Of a stretch of DNA of 64,000 nt, positions 1-12,000 are shown piece after piece (the stretch's first letter is position 1; each line of letters starts with the position of its first letter). The notes under the pieces are model-generated. The model made no database searches and was not told the origin of the DNA. It saw only the letters and a program-made list of their open reading frames with translations. Source of the DNA: Alligator mississippiensis (lineage: Eukaryota; Chordata; Crocodylia; Alligatoridae); assembly GCF_030867095.1 (NCBI RefSeq), contig NC_081833.1, positions 75,955,395-76,019,394 of the forward strand, given 5' to 3'. A program made the translations under genes and the position numbers.

Positions 1-153
1 GAAAGTAGGCGGGGGGGGGGGGGGGGGGGGGGGTCAGGCTGGGAAGAGCAGCAGTGTCCAGCACAGCACGGGCCGGGGCCTGAGTGGCACCGTGCCTGCC
101 CGGAGTGCTCAGTCCTGGCCGCGGGGCGCCAGGTCCCCAGTGCCCCTGGCTGG
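1..153 (-). other. SPATA2L: SPATA2L 3' UTR (start of window) with a poly-G run
   Basis: These bases lie downstream of the SPATA2L stop codon and are presumably its 3' UTR, which continues out of the window. Positions 11-33 are 23 consecutive G on the + strand, so a C run in the transcript. I see no polyadenylation signal here. A long ORF that starts at 84 on the other strand only shadows the real gene. Confidence 0.5.
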
Positions 154-1783
154 CTACGGCCGCCCGCCCCCGCTCTCCTGCAGCATCATGTCCACCTCGG
201 TTCTCAGCAGCCAGAGGCGCTGCTGCTTCTCGCCACGCAGCTCCTGCATGCTGTGCCCGCCCCAGCAGGCCTGCAGCGCCTCGCAGCCCCGGGCGTGCAG
301 CTGCTGGCAGGTGCTGCAGTAGTAGGAGGGCAGGGTGCCTTGGCTCAGGCACATGTGCAGCTGGTACCGCGGCACCTCAGACAGCGCCAGCACCGGCCCT
401 GCCCCCTCCCCACCCTCCGGCCGCGGGCAGGCGGGGGCCAGCCCCCACGCGTTCTCGGCTGCCTGGAAGGGCCGGTCGGCAGCGCGGTAGAGCCCCGGGG
501 AGCTGGCCCCGGCGCGGGGGCTGTAGCTGCAGCTCGGAGCTGGGCTCCGGCTCCTGGCGTTCTCGGGGGTCAGCGAGCCGCCGACGCGGCCCAGCTCCTG
601 CCTCAGCGACAGGAAGGAGAAGGAAGCCAGCTCCGGGTCGGCCCTGTCCCCCAGGCCCTGCTCCAGCTCGGGGTCCTCAGCCTCCGGCAGGGGGTAATAG
701 CCGCCGGCAGGCTCGCCCCACAGCTTGGGGCTCCGCTCGTAGCTCCGCCGGCCTGCCACGGGGGTGCGGGACAGGTTTCCGGGGTCCTGGTAGAGATCGG
801 TGTCTGCCTCGCCGCCGGGCGCCGGAGCCACCCCAAGCTCCCTGCCTCGGGGCCAGCGTGCCAGTCTCTGCAGCCTCTCCACGCAGGCGCTCAGGCCGCT
901 GGTGCCTCTGCGCGCCTGGAGCAGGTCGTCGGCAGACACGCAGCACGGCCCCAGCTGCAGCAGGACGTCCTCCAGGATCTCGCACTCCAGCCGGGCCGCG
1001 AAGAAGCTGCAGGCCACGTGCATCAGCTCGGCGCCCGGGGGCGGCCGCGTCACCACCAGGTGGTGGGCGTCCCTGCGCTCGTAGCCCAGGCGGCGGAAGC
1101 TCCTGGCCAGGTCCGGCTCTGGCAGCGCCGCCCGCAGACAGTGCACGTACACCCCCGAGAACGTCTGCAACGGGAGTGCCGCATCACCCGCCGCACAGCA
1201 CGGCCTTGGCCAGGCTTACCGTCATCCCAGGGATAGGACGGCAGCACCGGCACCTTTGTCCCAGCCTGCGCTGGGGAAACCGAGGCACAGGGCCGGGACA
1301 CAGAAGGGGCAAGCGGCAGAGCCGTGCCCGTTCCTGGGGCTCTGCAGCCGCTCTGCCCCCCTCCTGGGAGGCAGACGCGCCAGAGCCCAGTGCTCTAGCT
1401 CTCCACGCTGCACCCCGGAGCCGAGTGAGCTACAGCGCAGCCCCTGCGGCCCTGGGCGGGGCCACACCAACACCCACCTTGATGGTGCTGAACTCCTTGC
1501 GCCAGGGGAAGAAGTGCAGGTTGAGGGCGGCCAGCTCCAGCACCTGGAAGGCGGCGGCCAGGCCGCGCAGCGCGGGGAGCAGGCTGGGCTGGCCCCACAG
1601 GCCGCTGGCGAGCACGGCGAAGGCGTCGCTGCGCAGCACGCCGTGCAGCTCCGGCTCCTCCAGCAGGCGACGGCGCAGGGCGTCCCGCAGCACGGCGTCG
1701 GTGCAGGCCCCCGTGTGGCCCCCCTGGAAGGCGCGCTCCACGCTGCGCCGGTACTCCTGCTGCAGCCCCGCCGCCCCGCTCAT
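154..1783 (-). CDS. SPATA2L: SPATA2L, spermatogenesis-associated protein 2-like (438 aa, 2 coding exons)
   Basis: The coding exons are 1478-1783 (ATG at 1783, 102 codons) and 154-1164 (337 codons including TAG at 154-156). The donor reads AAG|GTGGGT and the acceptor TTGCAG|ACG, both phase 0. The N-terminal exon carries the PUB-like fold of the SPATA2 family, with the conserved ending FFPWRKEFSTIK. The second exon continues TFSGVYVHCLR, as in mammalian SPATA2L. Near the C-terminus (about residues 383-408) is a Cys/His cluster, YYCSTCQQLHARGC. SPATA2 proteins bridge the deubiquitinase CYLD to the HOIP subunit of LUBAC; a similar role for SPATA2L is inferred from family membership. The middle (about residues 200-380) is Pro/Ser/Gly-rich and poorly conserved. 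Neighbours match the human order SPATA2L-VPS9D1-ZNF276-FANCA. Confidence 0.93.
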
Positions 1784-1860
1784 CCTGGGGGACCGTGCCC
1801 CGGGGGGTCAGCGCTGGCCCTCCGCCGCCCCTGGGGGGCAACCCGGCCACAGCCCTTTAG

Positions 1861-1992
1861 GCGGCCCCAGCCCCCCGGTGTGGGGGGGGCAGACCCCCCA
1901 CCCCAGCCCCCCCAGTGTGGGGGGGGCAGACCCCAGTCTGGGGGGGCAGACCCCCACCCCAGCCCCCCAGTGTGGGGGGGCAGACCCCAGTG
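1861..1992. repeat. C/G-rich minisatellite in the SPATA2L 5' intron
   Basis: Three or more imperfect copies of a unit built from CCCCAGTGTGGGGGGGGCAG and ACCCCCACCCCAG lie in tandem, each about 30-50 bp. The array sits between the first coding exon of SPATA2L and the probable noncoding first exon. It is strongly strand-asymmetric in short blocks and could form G-quadruplexes on either strand. No coding potential is credible here. Confidence 0.7.
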
Positions 1993-2049
1993 CGGGATGC
2001 GGGGGAGGGGAACAGGATCAGGGTCAAGGTCAAGACCAAGCCCGGTTAA

Positions 2050-2130
2050 CCCGTCCCTGCCCGGCCGCCGCTCACCTGCCGCCGCCGCCGCCGCCGCTTC
2101 CTGTTCCCCGGCCCCGCCCCTCGCTCGTCA
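2050..2130 (-). promoter_or_regulatory. SPATA2L: Probable SPATA2L noncoding first exon and promoter
   Basis: On the minus strand a good splice donor, GGCAG|GTGAGC, ends at 2076 after a run of GGC triplets (GCC repeats on the + strand, 2079-2097). The first coding exon has its own acceptor (CCCCCAG) one base before the ATG at 1783. This fits a short untranslated first exon at about 2076-2110. The transcription start is not fixed by sequence alone. Confidence 0.5.
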
Positions 2131-2226
2131 CGCGCTTGGGGGTGGAGCCCACTCTGCCCCGCCCCCCGGGGGGTTTAACCCCCTCCTGGCCGTGGGGGAG
2201 CGCGGCCGTGCACGGGAGGGGGGGCT

Positions 2227-2567
2227 ATGGAGGTCTCCATAAAGGGGGGGTCGTACGGGGGGGGGCCCATGGGGGGGGTCCTGCAGCCCTGGTCTCGGGA
2301 GCTCCCCCCCGCGGTGCTGCGGGCTGGCTGCGCCGTGCCCGGGAGAGGGGTCCGTGCAAGGGGGGGGTCAACATAGGGGGGTCCATGGAGGTCTCCGTAA
2401 AGGGGGGTCATACAGGGGCCCATGCAGGGGGTGCTTGGGGGTCCGTGCAGGAGGTGTCCGTGCAGGGGGTTCATAGCGGGGTCCGTGGGGGGTCCTGCAG
2501 CCCTGGTCGCGGGAGCACCACCCCCCCATCCCCCGCGGTGCTGCGGGCTGGCCGCGCCGTGCCGGGA
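2227..2567. repeat. Imperfect tandem duplication in the SPATA2L/SDR promoter interval
   Basis: Two related blocks occur at about 2227-2347 and 2385-2567. Both begin with ATGGAGGTCTCC(A/G)TAAAGG, both contain GGTCCTGCAGCCCTGGTC, and both end in CCCGCGGTGCTGCGGGCTGG followed by the same GCGCCGTGCC tail. The second copy carries about 56 extra bases of G-rich simple sequence. The interval lies immediately upstream of the SDR gene, so one copy of the core-promoter-like block appears to be a duplicate. Confidence 0.75.
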
Positions 2568-2655
2568 GGGGGGGGCGGGGCGGGGGGAGCCGCCGCCTCC
2601 GCTACAAAAGTCCGCGGCCGTCGGGGCAGCCCCGCCCGGTCCTGGCTGCCGCCCC
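2568..2655 (+). promoter_or_regulatory. Core promoter and 5' UTR of the SDR-like gene
   Basis: A G-rich stretch with GGGGCGGGGCGGGG (Sp1-type GC boxes, about 2573-2587) precedes a weak TATA-like CTACAAAAG at about 2600-2608. The start codon is at 2656 with the context GCCCCATGG. The region is CpG-dense. The exact start site is inferred. Confidence 0.45.
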
Positions 2656-4039
2656 ATGGCTGCCGACAGGCTGGTCGTGGTGCTGGGCGGCGCCGGCACC
2701 GTGGGCTCCGGCATCGCCAAGGCGCTGCTGGACAGGGGTAGGGCCGGCTCGGGACATCGGGGCACGGGGCTGGGGGCATCGGGGCACGGGGCTGGAGGCG
2801 GGGGGCATGGGGCACGGAGCCACGCCCGTTGCCGCGCCGCAGACGGCGGGCCGGCCCGCCTGGCCCCGCTCGGCAGCTGCCCCAAGGACAGGGGCGCGGG
2901 GCCGGGCGGTGCGTGTGGACGCTGCGGGCGGGCGGAGGAGAGGGCTTGGGGGTGTCCGGGCCGTGCCGCCGGGCCCCCGCTCGCGCCGCACACGGGTCTG
3001 GCCCGCCCGCCCGCAGGTTTCCGCGTGGCCGTCATCTCCCGGGACGCGGCCCGGCTGGACAAGCTGCGGGACTTCGTGCCGGCGGCCGCGCGGCCCCGCC
3101 TGCACACGCTCGTCGGGGACGTGGGTAGGAGGCGCGGGGGCGCGGGCGGGCGGGCGGGGGAGGCTGCGGGGCCGGGCCGGGCCGGGCGGCGGGCCCTGAC
3201 GCGCTGCCCCCTCGCAGGGTCGGAGGCCGGCGCGGAGTCGGCCAAGCGGGAGCTGGTGCGGAGCGTGGGCCAGGTCACGGACGTGGTGTCGTCGCTGGGC
3301 TTCAGCTGGTGGCAGGGCGGCCCCCCGCACACGCAGCCGCTGCAGGAGCTGCACCGGGTGCGTGGGGCTGCGCGCCGGGCGGGGCGGCGCGGGGCGGGCC
3401 GGGGGGGCTCACGCGCGGGCGCTCCCCGCAGGTGCTGGACACGCTGCTGCTGAGCACCTTCACCGCCTGGAAGGCCTTCTTCCCCCTGGTGCAGGACAGC
3501 GCCGAGGGCTCCTACACCTTCATCACAGGTGGGCGCGGGCAGCCCGGCGCGGGGCGGGGGGCTCCGCGCGTCGCGCCCGCCACGAGCCACGCGTGTCTTG
3601 CAGGCGGGGCCGGCGAGCGCCTCCTCATGCCGGGCACCGGGTTCCTGACGCTGGGGGCGGCGGGGGCGCTGGCCTTCTGCCGGGTGCTGCGGGAGGAGTA
3701 CCCCGACGTGCCCTGCAAGCTCAACGAGGTCAGTGCCGCCCTGCGCCCGTGGGCACGCGTGCAGCAGCGAGGGCGCTGGAGCCGTCGCCCACCCTGCAGC
3801 CGGGCCCAGCGCCCCCCGCAAGCAGGCCGGCGTGGGGGTGACGGGCTCTGGCTCTCCCGCAGGTGAAGATCAACATGGGGGTGGCCACCCCGGAGCGCCT
3901 GGGCCCCGGCTACGTGAGTCACCTGGAGGTGGGGGAGGCGGTGGCCGCGCTGGTGGAGAAGCGCCGCGTGTCGCACGCCGTGCTGTGTGCCAGCTCGCCC
4001 GCCGACCTGCAGGCCCTGGCGCTGGAGGGCCAGCTCTGA
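2656..4039 (+). CDS. Atypical short-chain dehydrogenase/reductase-like protein (242 aa, 6 exons)
   Basis: Exons are 2656-2737, 3017-3124, 3218-3357, 3432-3528, 3604-3728 and 3863-4039 (TGA). They total 729 nt with matching phases and GT-AG sites. The N-terminus is a clear Rossmann dinucleotide-binding start, LVVVLGGAGTVGSG (Gly-rich loop at residues 11-19), followed by FRVAVISRDAARL, where the beta-2 strand should end. The size fits a single-domain SDR. The canonical YxxxK catalytic pair is not visible: the expected region reads TGFLTLGAAGALAF. The NNAG segment is also replaced (VSSLGFSWWQGG). It may bind NAD(P)(H) without classical catalysis, or be a regulatory or divergent enzyme. I do not recognise a human orthologue at this position between SPATA2L and VPS9D1. 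The gene is extremely CpG-rich with tiny introns. Function unknown. Confidence 0.85.
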
Positions 4040-4307
4040 GGGGCCCCAGCTCTGCTGCTCGCGCCCCGCCGGCTCCCCATGCCCGTCTTCCCTGCTCTCT
4101 GGTCCCCTGCGATGAGGGGGGCAGCTGACCCCTGGCTTCTCTGCCAGCCCCTTCCTCTCCTTGGCCCCGCAGCGGGGGCTGGACTCGCAGGCAGGTCCCC
4201 GCGGGCAGGGTCTCGGGGCTCTGCTGTCTGGCCCCCCACCGTGTAGCCCCTAGAGATGCCCCCCGTGCTGGAGCGCCGCCCTGCCCTGGTCTTGTGTCCC
4301 CGCTCCT

Positions 4308-4313
4308 AATAAA
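4308..4313 (+). terminator. Polyadenylation signal of the SDR-like gene
   Basis: AATAAA lies 269 bp after the stop codon and is followed by the GT-rich run TGTACAAAGCTGGACTCTGG. The 3' UTR is therefore short (about 4040-4330). Confidence 0.8.
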
Positions 4314-4330
4314 AGTTCTCTGTACAAAGC

Positions 4331-5204
4331 TGGACTCTGGGCCGTGGGGGCAGCTGGGGCGGGATCACCCCTTCCTTCCTGCTCTCCGGAGCCAGCCCCT
4401 GCCCGCAGTGCCAGTGCCAGCGCCAGCGGGGTGGGAAGGTTGGCACAGCCCTGGGCCCTGAACTCCCGCGCTGCCAGGCAGAGCAGTGCTGGATGCAAAG
4501 GGCAGGGCAAAGTTGGAGGGGGACCTGTTCCGTCTGGGGAAGGGTAGGGAGGGGGTCAAAACCCGACGAGCCGTCAGCCCCATGGCTCTGCAGGACCTGG
4601 GTGCCCTGGCAGGAGAGGGGGCTCCGTGCAAGGAGGCAAAGCAGAGGAGTTGCCTCTGCTGCTCAGGGGATCTGGGAGCACGGAGACCCCGACCCCAACT
4701 GGTGTCTTCCAGCCCCATGCCCATGGGCAAAGCCCCTTGCTGGCCCTGACAGTCCCGGTGCCCTGGGAGGGCCCGTCCTGTCCCCTCCACCTGTGCCAGG
4801 TCTAGGGGTCCCTGCCTGGTCCCGGCCCAGCTCGGGCTTTGGCAGGGCTGAGGAAGCAGCACAGCTCACGACTGTTGGGCCATGCCTGATGCGGACTGGC
4901 ATGTTCACCGCAGTGCGTGTGGCTGCCTGCCCCAGTGCCCCCGGCTGGGCAGAGCATTCACACCTGCCAGGGCACATCAGTGTCAGGCCTGGGGCACTGC
5001 CACCCACAGCGACCCTGGCACAGCCCAGCTCCCCCTGCCAGGCAGGTTGGGCCCCGTCTCTTGCACCAGTGAGTGGGGGACACATACCCTGTTCCCTGTG
5101 CTTGGGGCTGCACAGGGCAAGCGTTGCTCCCCCAGCCGGGGCAGCCACACACCTGTCCCCACCTCCCCCCCGCACCCTGGGAACCGCCAAGAACCTGCAC
5201 TGAG
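4331..5204. other. Intergenic interval between convergent SDR and VPS9D1 ends
   Basis: The stretch is GC-rich and unique. No exon-like open frame with matching splice sites, RNA gene or recognised repeat was found. The open frames here overlap on all strands and look like composition artefacts. Confidence 0.6.
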
Positions 5205-6053
5205 GCTCCAGGTCACAGATGTGTTTATTACCCCAGGACCCTGACACGGGACGGCCCCAGCAGGGCAAAGCAGCTTTGCAGACAGGCAGGGAGGGCGCAG
5301 GACCAGCCCCTTTCCCACCCTGCTCAGCCCGAGATGGGGCAGGGGGAGACAGGCATGGACGAGGGCCCCCAGGGCTCAGGGTGGGGGGATGCCCAGGCCT
5401 GCCCCCGACACAGTCAGCTCCCATGAGCCCCGAGCTTGCTCCAGCCAGGGGGGGGCTGCAGGATGCCCCTCCCAACACACACACACACACATGCATATGC
5501 ACATACACACACGTGTGCACAGCACAACTTACCGGCTCCAGCCACCCCCAGCACCACAGGTCTGCACCGGCTGCAGCCTCTAAGCCAGACAGGCCCAGTG
5601 GAGCAGTTCAGGGGCAGCTGGCACTGCACTGCAGGCACACACTCGCACACAGTGCACGGACAGACAGACAGACAGACACAGGGCACATCCAACAGCCATG
5701 AGAACAGCGTGGGCAGAGGCGTGTGAGCTGCAACCCCAGGGGAGCGCATGCTGCCCCTTGGGCCCCTCCCCAGCGTCGCGCCCAGGGGATCCTGGTGCAA
5801 AGCAGCAGCGGTTGGCTCAGGAGAAGCGTCAATGCGGTCCCGGATGCAGCACCAATGTGGGGCAGCAGGGGCTGGGGTGGGCCCTTGCCCCCCGCAGTGG
5901 TTAGAGGGGGTGGCTGGCTCCAAGCAGACCCCCAAATATTGCACAGCCCTTCCCAGCGTGTGGGGCTGGGGGCAGCCTACAGGCCTCTCCCCGCAGTGCC
6001 CGGTCTCAGAGAGGTATGTTAGTGCCCCCAGGTAGAGGAGCAGTGTGGGGCCA
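5205..6053 (-). other. VPS9D1: VPS9D1 3' UTR, with CA and GACA microsatellites and poly(A) signal
   Basis: The minus-strand AATAAA is the complement of TTTATT at 5224-5229, so the transcript should end near 5205. Within the UTR are a (CA)n-rich block at about 5477-5520 and four GACA units at about 5659-5678. The UTR runs about 850 bases from the stop codon at 6054-6056. Confidence 0.8.
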
Positions 6054-9000
6054 CTATTTGGCCGTGGCCCCAGCGGGCAAGGACTCCAGGAAGGCCAAGG
6101 CGCTCTGCAGGGAGGTCAGGCAGTACCCCTCCTCGCCGATCAGGTACCTGCAGGGACCAGCGCATTAGGGCCCTGGCCCACGCAACCCCTGGCTGACCCC
6201 CGCTGCTAGGGGGGCCGAAGCTTCCCCAGCAGCAGCCAAGGCTGGCGCTGGCCCTTGCAAGGGGCCAGGCTGCAGAGTCCACGGCTCCACCGTAACCCTG
6301 TGTTACTGGCTTCTGCCCCAACCCGTGGGGCTGCAGGCAGGGGTGGAGGGGGCTGAGCTCCAGGGTCTCAGGAAAGGGCAGGAGCTGCAGAGCCGAGCAG
6401 GGCCAGCCCAGCCCTTCCCCCTGCTGCTCCACAGGGTCCAGCCTGCCCCCCTACTCTCCCCGCAGCCTGTCCCCTCTGATTAGGGTTCAGCTGTGGTGCT
6501 GCCGTGGCTCGTTAACATCAGGGCTCGTTAGCTGACAGCGCAATGCAGCCTGCAGCGAGGGGCAGTGGGTGGCTCTGCATATAGGACACCCCCCCGCCCC
6601 CAGTACGTGGCACCAGGGCCATTTAAAGGCATCTGGCCCCCTTGTCACTGTTGCAGGGATCTCTAGGGGAGAGGGCAGTATGGGGGGAGCCTAGGGACCA
6701 AGAGGGTCCCCTCCCAGATGGCAGCTGGCTGGGGTGTCTCCCCCACCTCCTGTTGGCTCTGGCCCTCACGCAGCTCTTCATCATATCCCAGCCTCCAGCT
6801 TGCCTGGGCTGGGGTATCAGGAGACATGACCAGGGTTATGCAGGGGGGCAACAGCATGCCCTGCCCTCATGGCCCAGCAGCCTGCTGTAAGCATGCATGG
6901 GGCGACTGGCGAGGAGTCACAGGTAGCCTGGCCCTGGTCCCTGGGGTCCCGAGGGTGAGCTTGCCCTGTCCTACCCTTCGTGAATGAATTCCTCCAGTGC
7001 GGCACACTCCGACACCAGCTGGGGCAGGCTGCTCCGGACGGCCACGTAGGACAGGATGGGCAGCAGGTCATCAGCACCACTGCGGGGGCAAAGAGCAGCG
7101 TCAGGCTGCTCCCTACAAGGCAGACCGCTCCCCATCCCCAACTGGCTCTTCCCTGCCTGACAGCAATGCCCCTCTGTGCCTTGGTTTCCCCAGGTGAGCC
7201 ACAGGGGAGCAGCAAGGCTGGACTGCAAAGCGCTTGGAGGGTGCAGGCAGCTGGGGATGTTGAGTTGCTGCTGTGGGTGCTGGGGCAGGCACCGGAGATG
7301 CTGAGTTGAGCTGCTGTGACCACACACATGGCAGGGATGCTAGACTCCCATGAGCCGCTGGATCAGAAGCCAAGAGGGAGAGATGCTGAGACCGAGGGCT
7401 GTGAGCACCCCTGGGACAGCCTGGTTCACCGTGCCACGCAGGGCTATAGCACTGCTCCCACAGGCCATGGCTTTGCTGGGAGTGTGGGGGTCACAGCACC
7501 TGGTCTCTTGCCCTTCAGGTCTGCAGAGCTCAGACAACCGAGTCCCAGCTGGGAGTAGCAGCCGCCTCCCCCTCCCGGCTCGGCCGTCTCCCTAGTTCCC
7601 TGCTCATTGCTTTGACAGACCAGCCGCAGGACTGCTGTCTCGCCGGGGTGCGGGGCCCTGCTCACGGTCCCACCATCTCCTGCTTGCTGCTTAAGTCCCT
7701 GTGACAGCTTCCGAGCTCGCTAAATTGCCAGCCGAGGTCTCGGCTGCCGACACAGGCTCCCCACCCAGTCAGCATGGCAGGGAGGACCCCCACGGCATGG
7801 TGCATTGTCAGAAGTGATCCATCAGGCCTGGTGTCGGCAATGCAAAATGGGCTAGGCACCTTGCAGCGATGGAGAGGTGGTGGATGTTAGCTAGTGGGCC
7901 TGACGGCTTCACACTGAGCTGCCCCACGCGGCTCAGAGATGGGGCTGCAGGAGACTTCACCATGGCAGCAAGGGAAGCAGCACCCCCAAAGCACCCAGTC
8001 ATGGAGCCTGGCCCTCCCCCATCTCCCACACTGCATCCTTCCAGCCTCAAGAGCCCAGGGCTGTGACGGGGCAAAGGGACTATGCTGCGTCCCCGCCATA
8101 CTCACATAGCGGCCGCAGGGGGCTGGCTCTCCCGTGCCCCGCAGTATTCCTCAGCACACTCGCAGATCATGCGCAGAGCTCGCACTGCAAGCAAGGCACC
8201 AAGCCCCAGCATCAGGGACAGCAGCCCGCAACCAGGCCCCGCAGCCTCCCCCTGGCAGGTAGCACTGGGGCCAACCCCAGCCTTGCACCAAGCAAACCTT
8301 CCTCCCAGTGCCTGTGGCAGGACAGGGCTAGGGCAGAAGGGATCGCTGCAGCACACAGCAGGGATGCAGGGGTGCTCAGATGGGCCAGGGGAGATTACAG
8401 CTCTTGAGGGGGCATTGCCTGGCTTTGCTGACAGCATGGGCACAGCATGGCTCCCCTGCCCCACGCAGCCCCCGTCTGAAAGCCATGTGAAAAGGGGGTG
8501 CTGTGGCCTGATGGCTCCAGCTCCTGCCCCAGAGCCTCCCATGTGCCTCACCAATGCAGTCCAGCTTCCTCTGTGGGCAGCTCTCCAGGGCAATGAGCCG
8601 CAGCTCCTGCACGGCAGCGCTGTAGGGGTAGGAGCCCGGCGCCTGCGTTGCACTGTCCCAGGGCAGCAGCTTGGAGGGGACCCCCATGTCTGCAGGCGGT
8701 GTGTTGTGGTGGCGCTCCATGCCCCATGACAGGGCAGCTTCCTGGGCCTTGTACACGCTTCTGCAGGGAGGAAGTGGGGGCTGGTGAAGAGCACAACACA
8801 GTGCGGCACTCCCCAACCAGGCCTGGCTCACGGCACATCTTGGACATGGGGCAGGCTGGGCAATGCTGGAACCACACAGGCCCAGCTGTGCAGCTCCTGC
8901 ATGCCCTAGGCACAGGGAGAGGCGGGCGCCAACTTGGCACTGGGAGGGAGCCAGGTGTGGGGTCTTGAGCCCCTGCCCGGGCGCGTGGTACCTGTACAGA

Positions 9001-12000
9001 GCCAGCAGTGGGGCCCAAAGCGGGGGGAAGAAGGCTTCCTCAATGCAGGCCAGGCACTGGTCTTTGGCGGGGGCAGCGTTGAGGCCCTCGAAGGCCAGCA
9101 GGGCCAGGGACAGGAGCCGGTCTGGGGGCAGGCAGAGAGTATGCTCAGTTGCTGTAGCTGGTTCGTGCCCTTTCACTTGAGCGGTGCCCCCAGCGCTCCC
9201 GCCTGGGGTGATAGGAACCGAACCCAAGGGGCTAGCTCTTCCAGGCTCCGGCCTGCCCCTGTCCAGGGTAACCTCGCCCATGGTCACCTCCCATCTCACC
9301 AACCCCATCCCCACCCCCAGCTCCAGGCCTAACAGCCCAGCCCTCTGGCCTCTCCCTGGGACTAGGGAGCCCTCATGCCAGGTCTAAAGCAGGGCTCTCA
9401 ATTCTCCCGCCAGCGTCTCCTTGTCCCTGCAGCCATCACCGGCCCCTGGTCTCTCTCCCAGGATCCTCCCATCCTGCACATCGCTCCCAGGAGACAGCAC
9501 CTCCCATCCATCCTCATCAGCACTGCGCCAAACCCCCACCTCCCTGCATCTTGCCACGCAGCCTCTGCCTAGCCCAGGCTGCTGAGAGCTTTGTGCGGTG
9601 CCTGGCAGAGCTCTGGGAGCACCAGCTACCACCAGCTCTGCCCGGGCTGCTCCTGCCACGCCTGGGCCCCATGAGCTGGGACAGGGTCTGCAGCAGGGAG
9701 CAGGCAGCTGTGGGGTTGGGTTGCCTTCGCCCCGGCAGCGGGTGCCATGCAGCTCCATGCTCGGAGCCCGTGGAGCAGAGCCGACAGCTCCGGGGGCCGA
9801 CGCTGCCCTCTGGCGGCCACGGAGCCAAGACTTGGAGCCACAGTCCTATGCCAGGAGCCTGTGTACCTCCCCACTGGACTACTGCACCTCCGAGCAGGGG
9901 CAACGGGTTTCAGAGGCCTGCACCAGTAGCAGTGGTGCAGCTCGAAGCCCAGCTGTGGGGCAGGGCCTGCTGGGTCTGAGAAGGCAGCTGGGGGCACTGG
10001 GGGAGGGATGTAGCCTCTGCTTTGAGACATGGCAATGCCCTGGGAGTGCCCAGCCCTGTTCCAGCCTGCTTAGAAAGCACCCAGTGGCAAGTGATGCCAA
10101 AACGCAGGCTCCTTCAGACTGTCCCGTGGCTCCAGCCCCTCACCCACGGCATTGTGGATGTCCTTCACGATGCCTTTCAGCTGCTCTGGGAGAGATGCCA
10201 CCTTCTTCTCAGCCGGGGCTACACCTTCTGGCCCCATCAGGAACCGCTCCAGGTCCTCAAAGGAGCTGTCCCGCTGGGGTGGGCAGGGGCTGGAGGTGAG
10301 GGCAGGTGGGTCCTCGATGAGGGGGGCACTGGAGAGGCTGTGGCGCAGGTTGAGCTGGTTGGTCTCATGCACGGAGAACATGCAGTGCAGGCTCTGCGAG
10401 GCCCGGAGCCGCCGGCCCCCTGGCTCTGGCAGCCCCTCAGCATCTAGTGACAGGCAGGTCGGGGGGTCGCCCATGCCCCGGCTAACCACAGGGTAGAGCC
10501 GGCTGTAGACCGCACACTGCAGTTTCCGCAGCAGCTGGCAGATGGGGTGGTCGGGACAGCTGGAGTGAAGGGAAAAGACTGCTTGCCAGGGCTGGGACTG
10601 GGACGTGTCCTGCTATCCCATGAGCTCATGCTGGGGACGTTGTAGTTTCCAGGTGGCTGCTGAGGGAAGCCAGCTCATGCCCCCCAAGGCCCCTCTGTGG
10701 GTACGGAGCCCAGCATAGCCCCTGTCCAAAGCACCACCCTCGCAGCTGGAGCAGCTTTTCCCACAGACCCCAGGAGCATCTCTGCTGGGGAGACTCCAGC
10801 AAACACCTGGCCAGCTGTGAGGCCGCCCAAATCCCCCTTGCGCTAGGGCTGGGCTCAGGGGAGGCGCCTCCAGCAGCCCCTAGAGCTGGAGCCTACCTGA
10901 GGAGGCAGGAGAAGAGGCCGGACACCAGGGTGAGGTCTGCCGGGTTCCTCCTCAGCTTGCTCTTCCAGAGCCGGGGCCACTCCTTGTGGGGGAAGAGCAT
11001 CTGAGAGCTTGTGGGGGCAGGCATCATCTGTGCCAGGCAGGGCTGCAGCTCCCCCTGCCCCTGGAGACACCACACCCAGCACGGGGACCCTGGGGGGCTA
11101 CACTTGTCCCACAACACACACAGGCAGCTGGGCAGACCCAGTCATCAATGACGCTCCAGCTTTGGGGAACGTGGCCAGCCCGTGCACACCCCTCAGCCCT
11201 TTCTGGGTGCCTGGGAGCAGAGGACACAGAGACAGGGGCTGCCTCTGGTTTGGGAGCCCAGCGGCGCTAGGCAGGGCGCAGGGACATACGTGGTCTTGCT
11301 CGTACTCCAGGATGGCGGCGTAGAGCTCCCGCTGTTCCTGCTCCTCGGGGGTTAGGGCCACGCTGCTGGAGAACCGCCTGCGGGGACATGGCATGCATCA
11401 GGGTGAGGCTTGGAGCAGGTGGCTGCATCCTGGCTGCCACCATGGGCCCAGGCACAGAAGAGACAGGGCATCCACCCTACTCGGTGCATTGCAACAACCT
11501 CCCCAAGCAGAGGCCACGGCGGCTGAAACCTGGGCAGAAGCTGCTGCGAGCTGGGGGGAGCTGGCTCGAAGACAAGGCTGCAGACACTCTCTCGGCTGGG
11601 GAAGGGCTCAAAAGGCAGCACCCTCATGGCCCCCCAGCCTCAGATGGGGCATAAAGGACCCCGGCCGGGTGCCCAAGGCCCAGAGCGCTGAGCAAGGGCA
11701 CTATGAATACTCCCCTTCCTCTGGCGCAGCGTGGCCCCCGCCCTCCTTACCTGTTGGCTGCCTCCTGGAGGCGCAGCCGGCGCTCCTCCATCTTGCGCTG
11801 GAGCTGGAATACAGCAGAGTTAAGGCCCAGGCACGGCCCTCTGCGGCCTCACGTGCTTCTGGCCAGGGTTAAACAGAAAATGTAAACAGAGCGCGGCCCC
11901 CGTGCCTGCCATAGGCTGGCCTGGCCCTGCGAGCCAGCACAGGTGGGGCGCGGGCACCCCCGGGGGCAGGCTGTGTTTGCCCTAGCCCCAGTCCCCTCCC

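Noticed and set aside
84-2741. 885-codon open frame on the + strand
   Set aside because: It runs across SPATA2L exons, their introns and the SDR promoter. Its Pro/Arg/Gly/Ala-rich product reflects stop-poor GC-rich sequence. The minus-strand SPATA2L frame is the conserved one.
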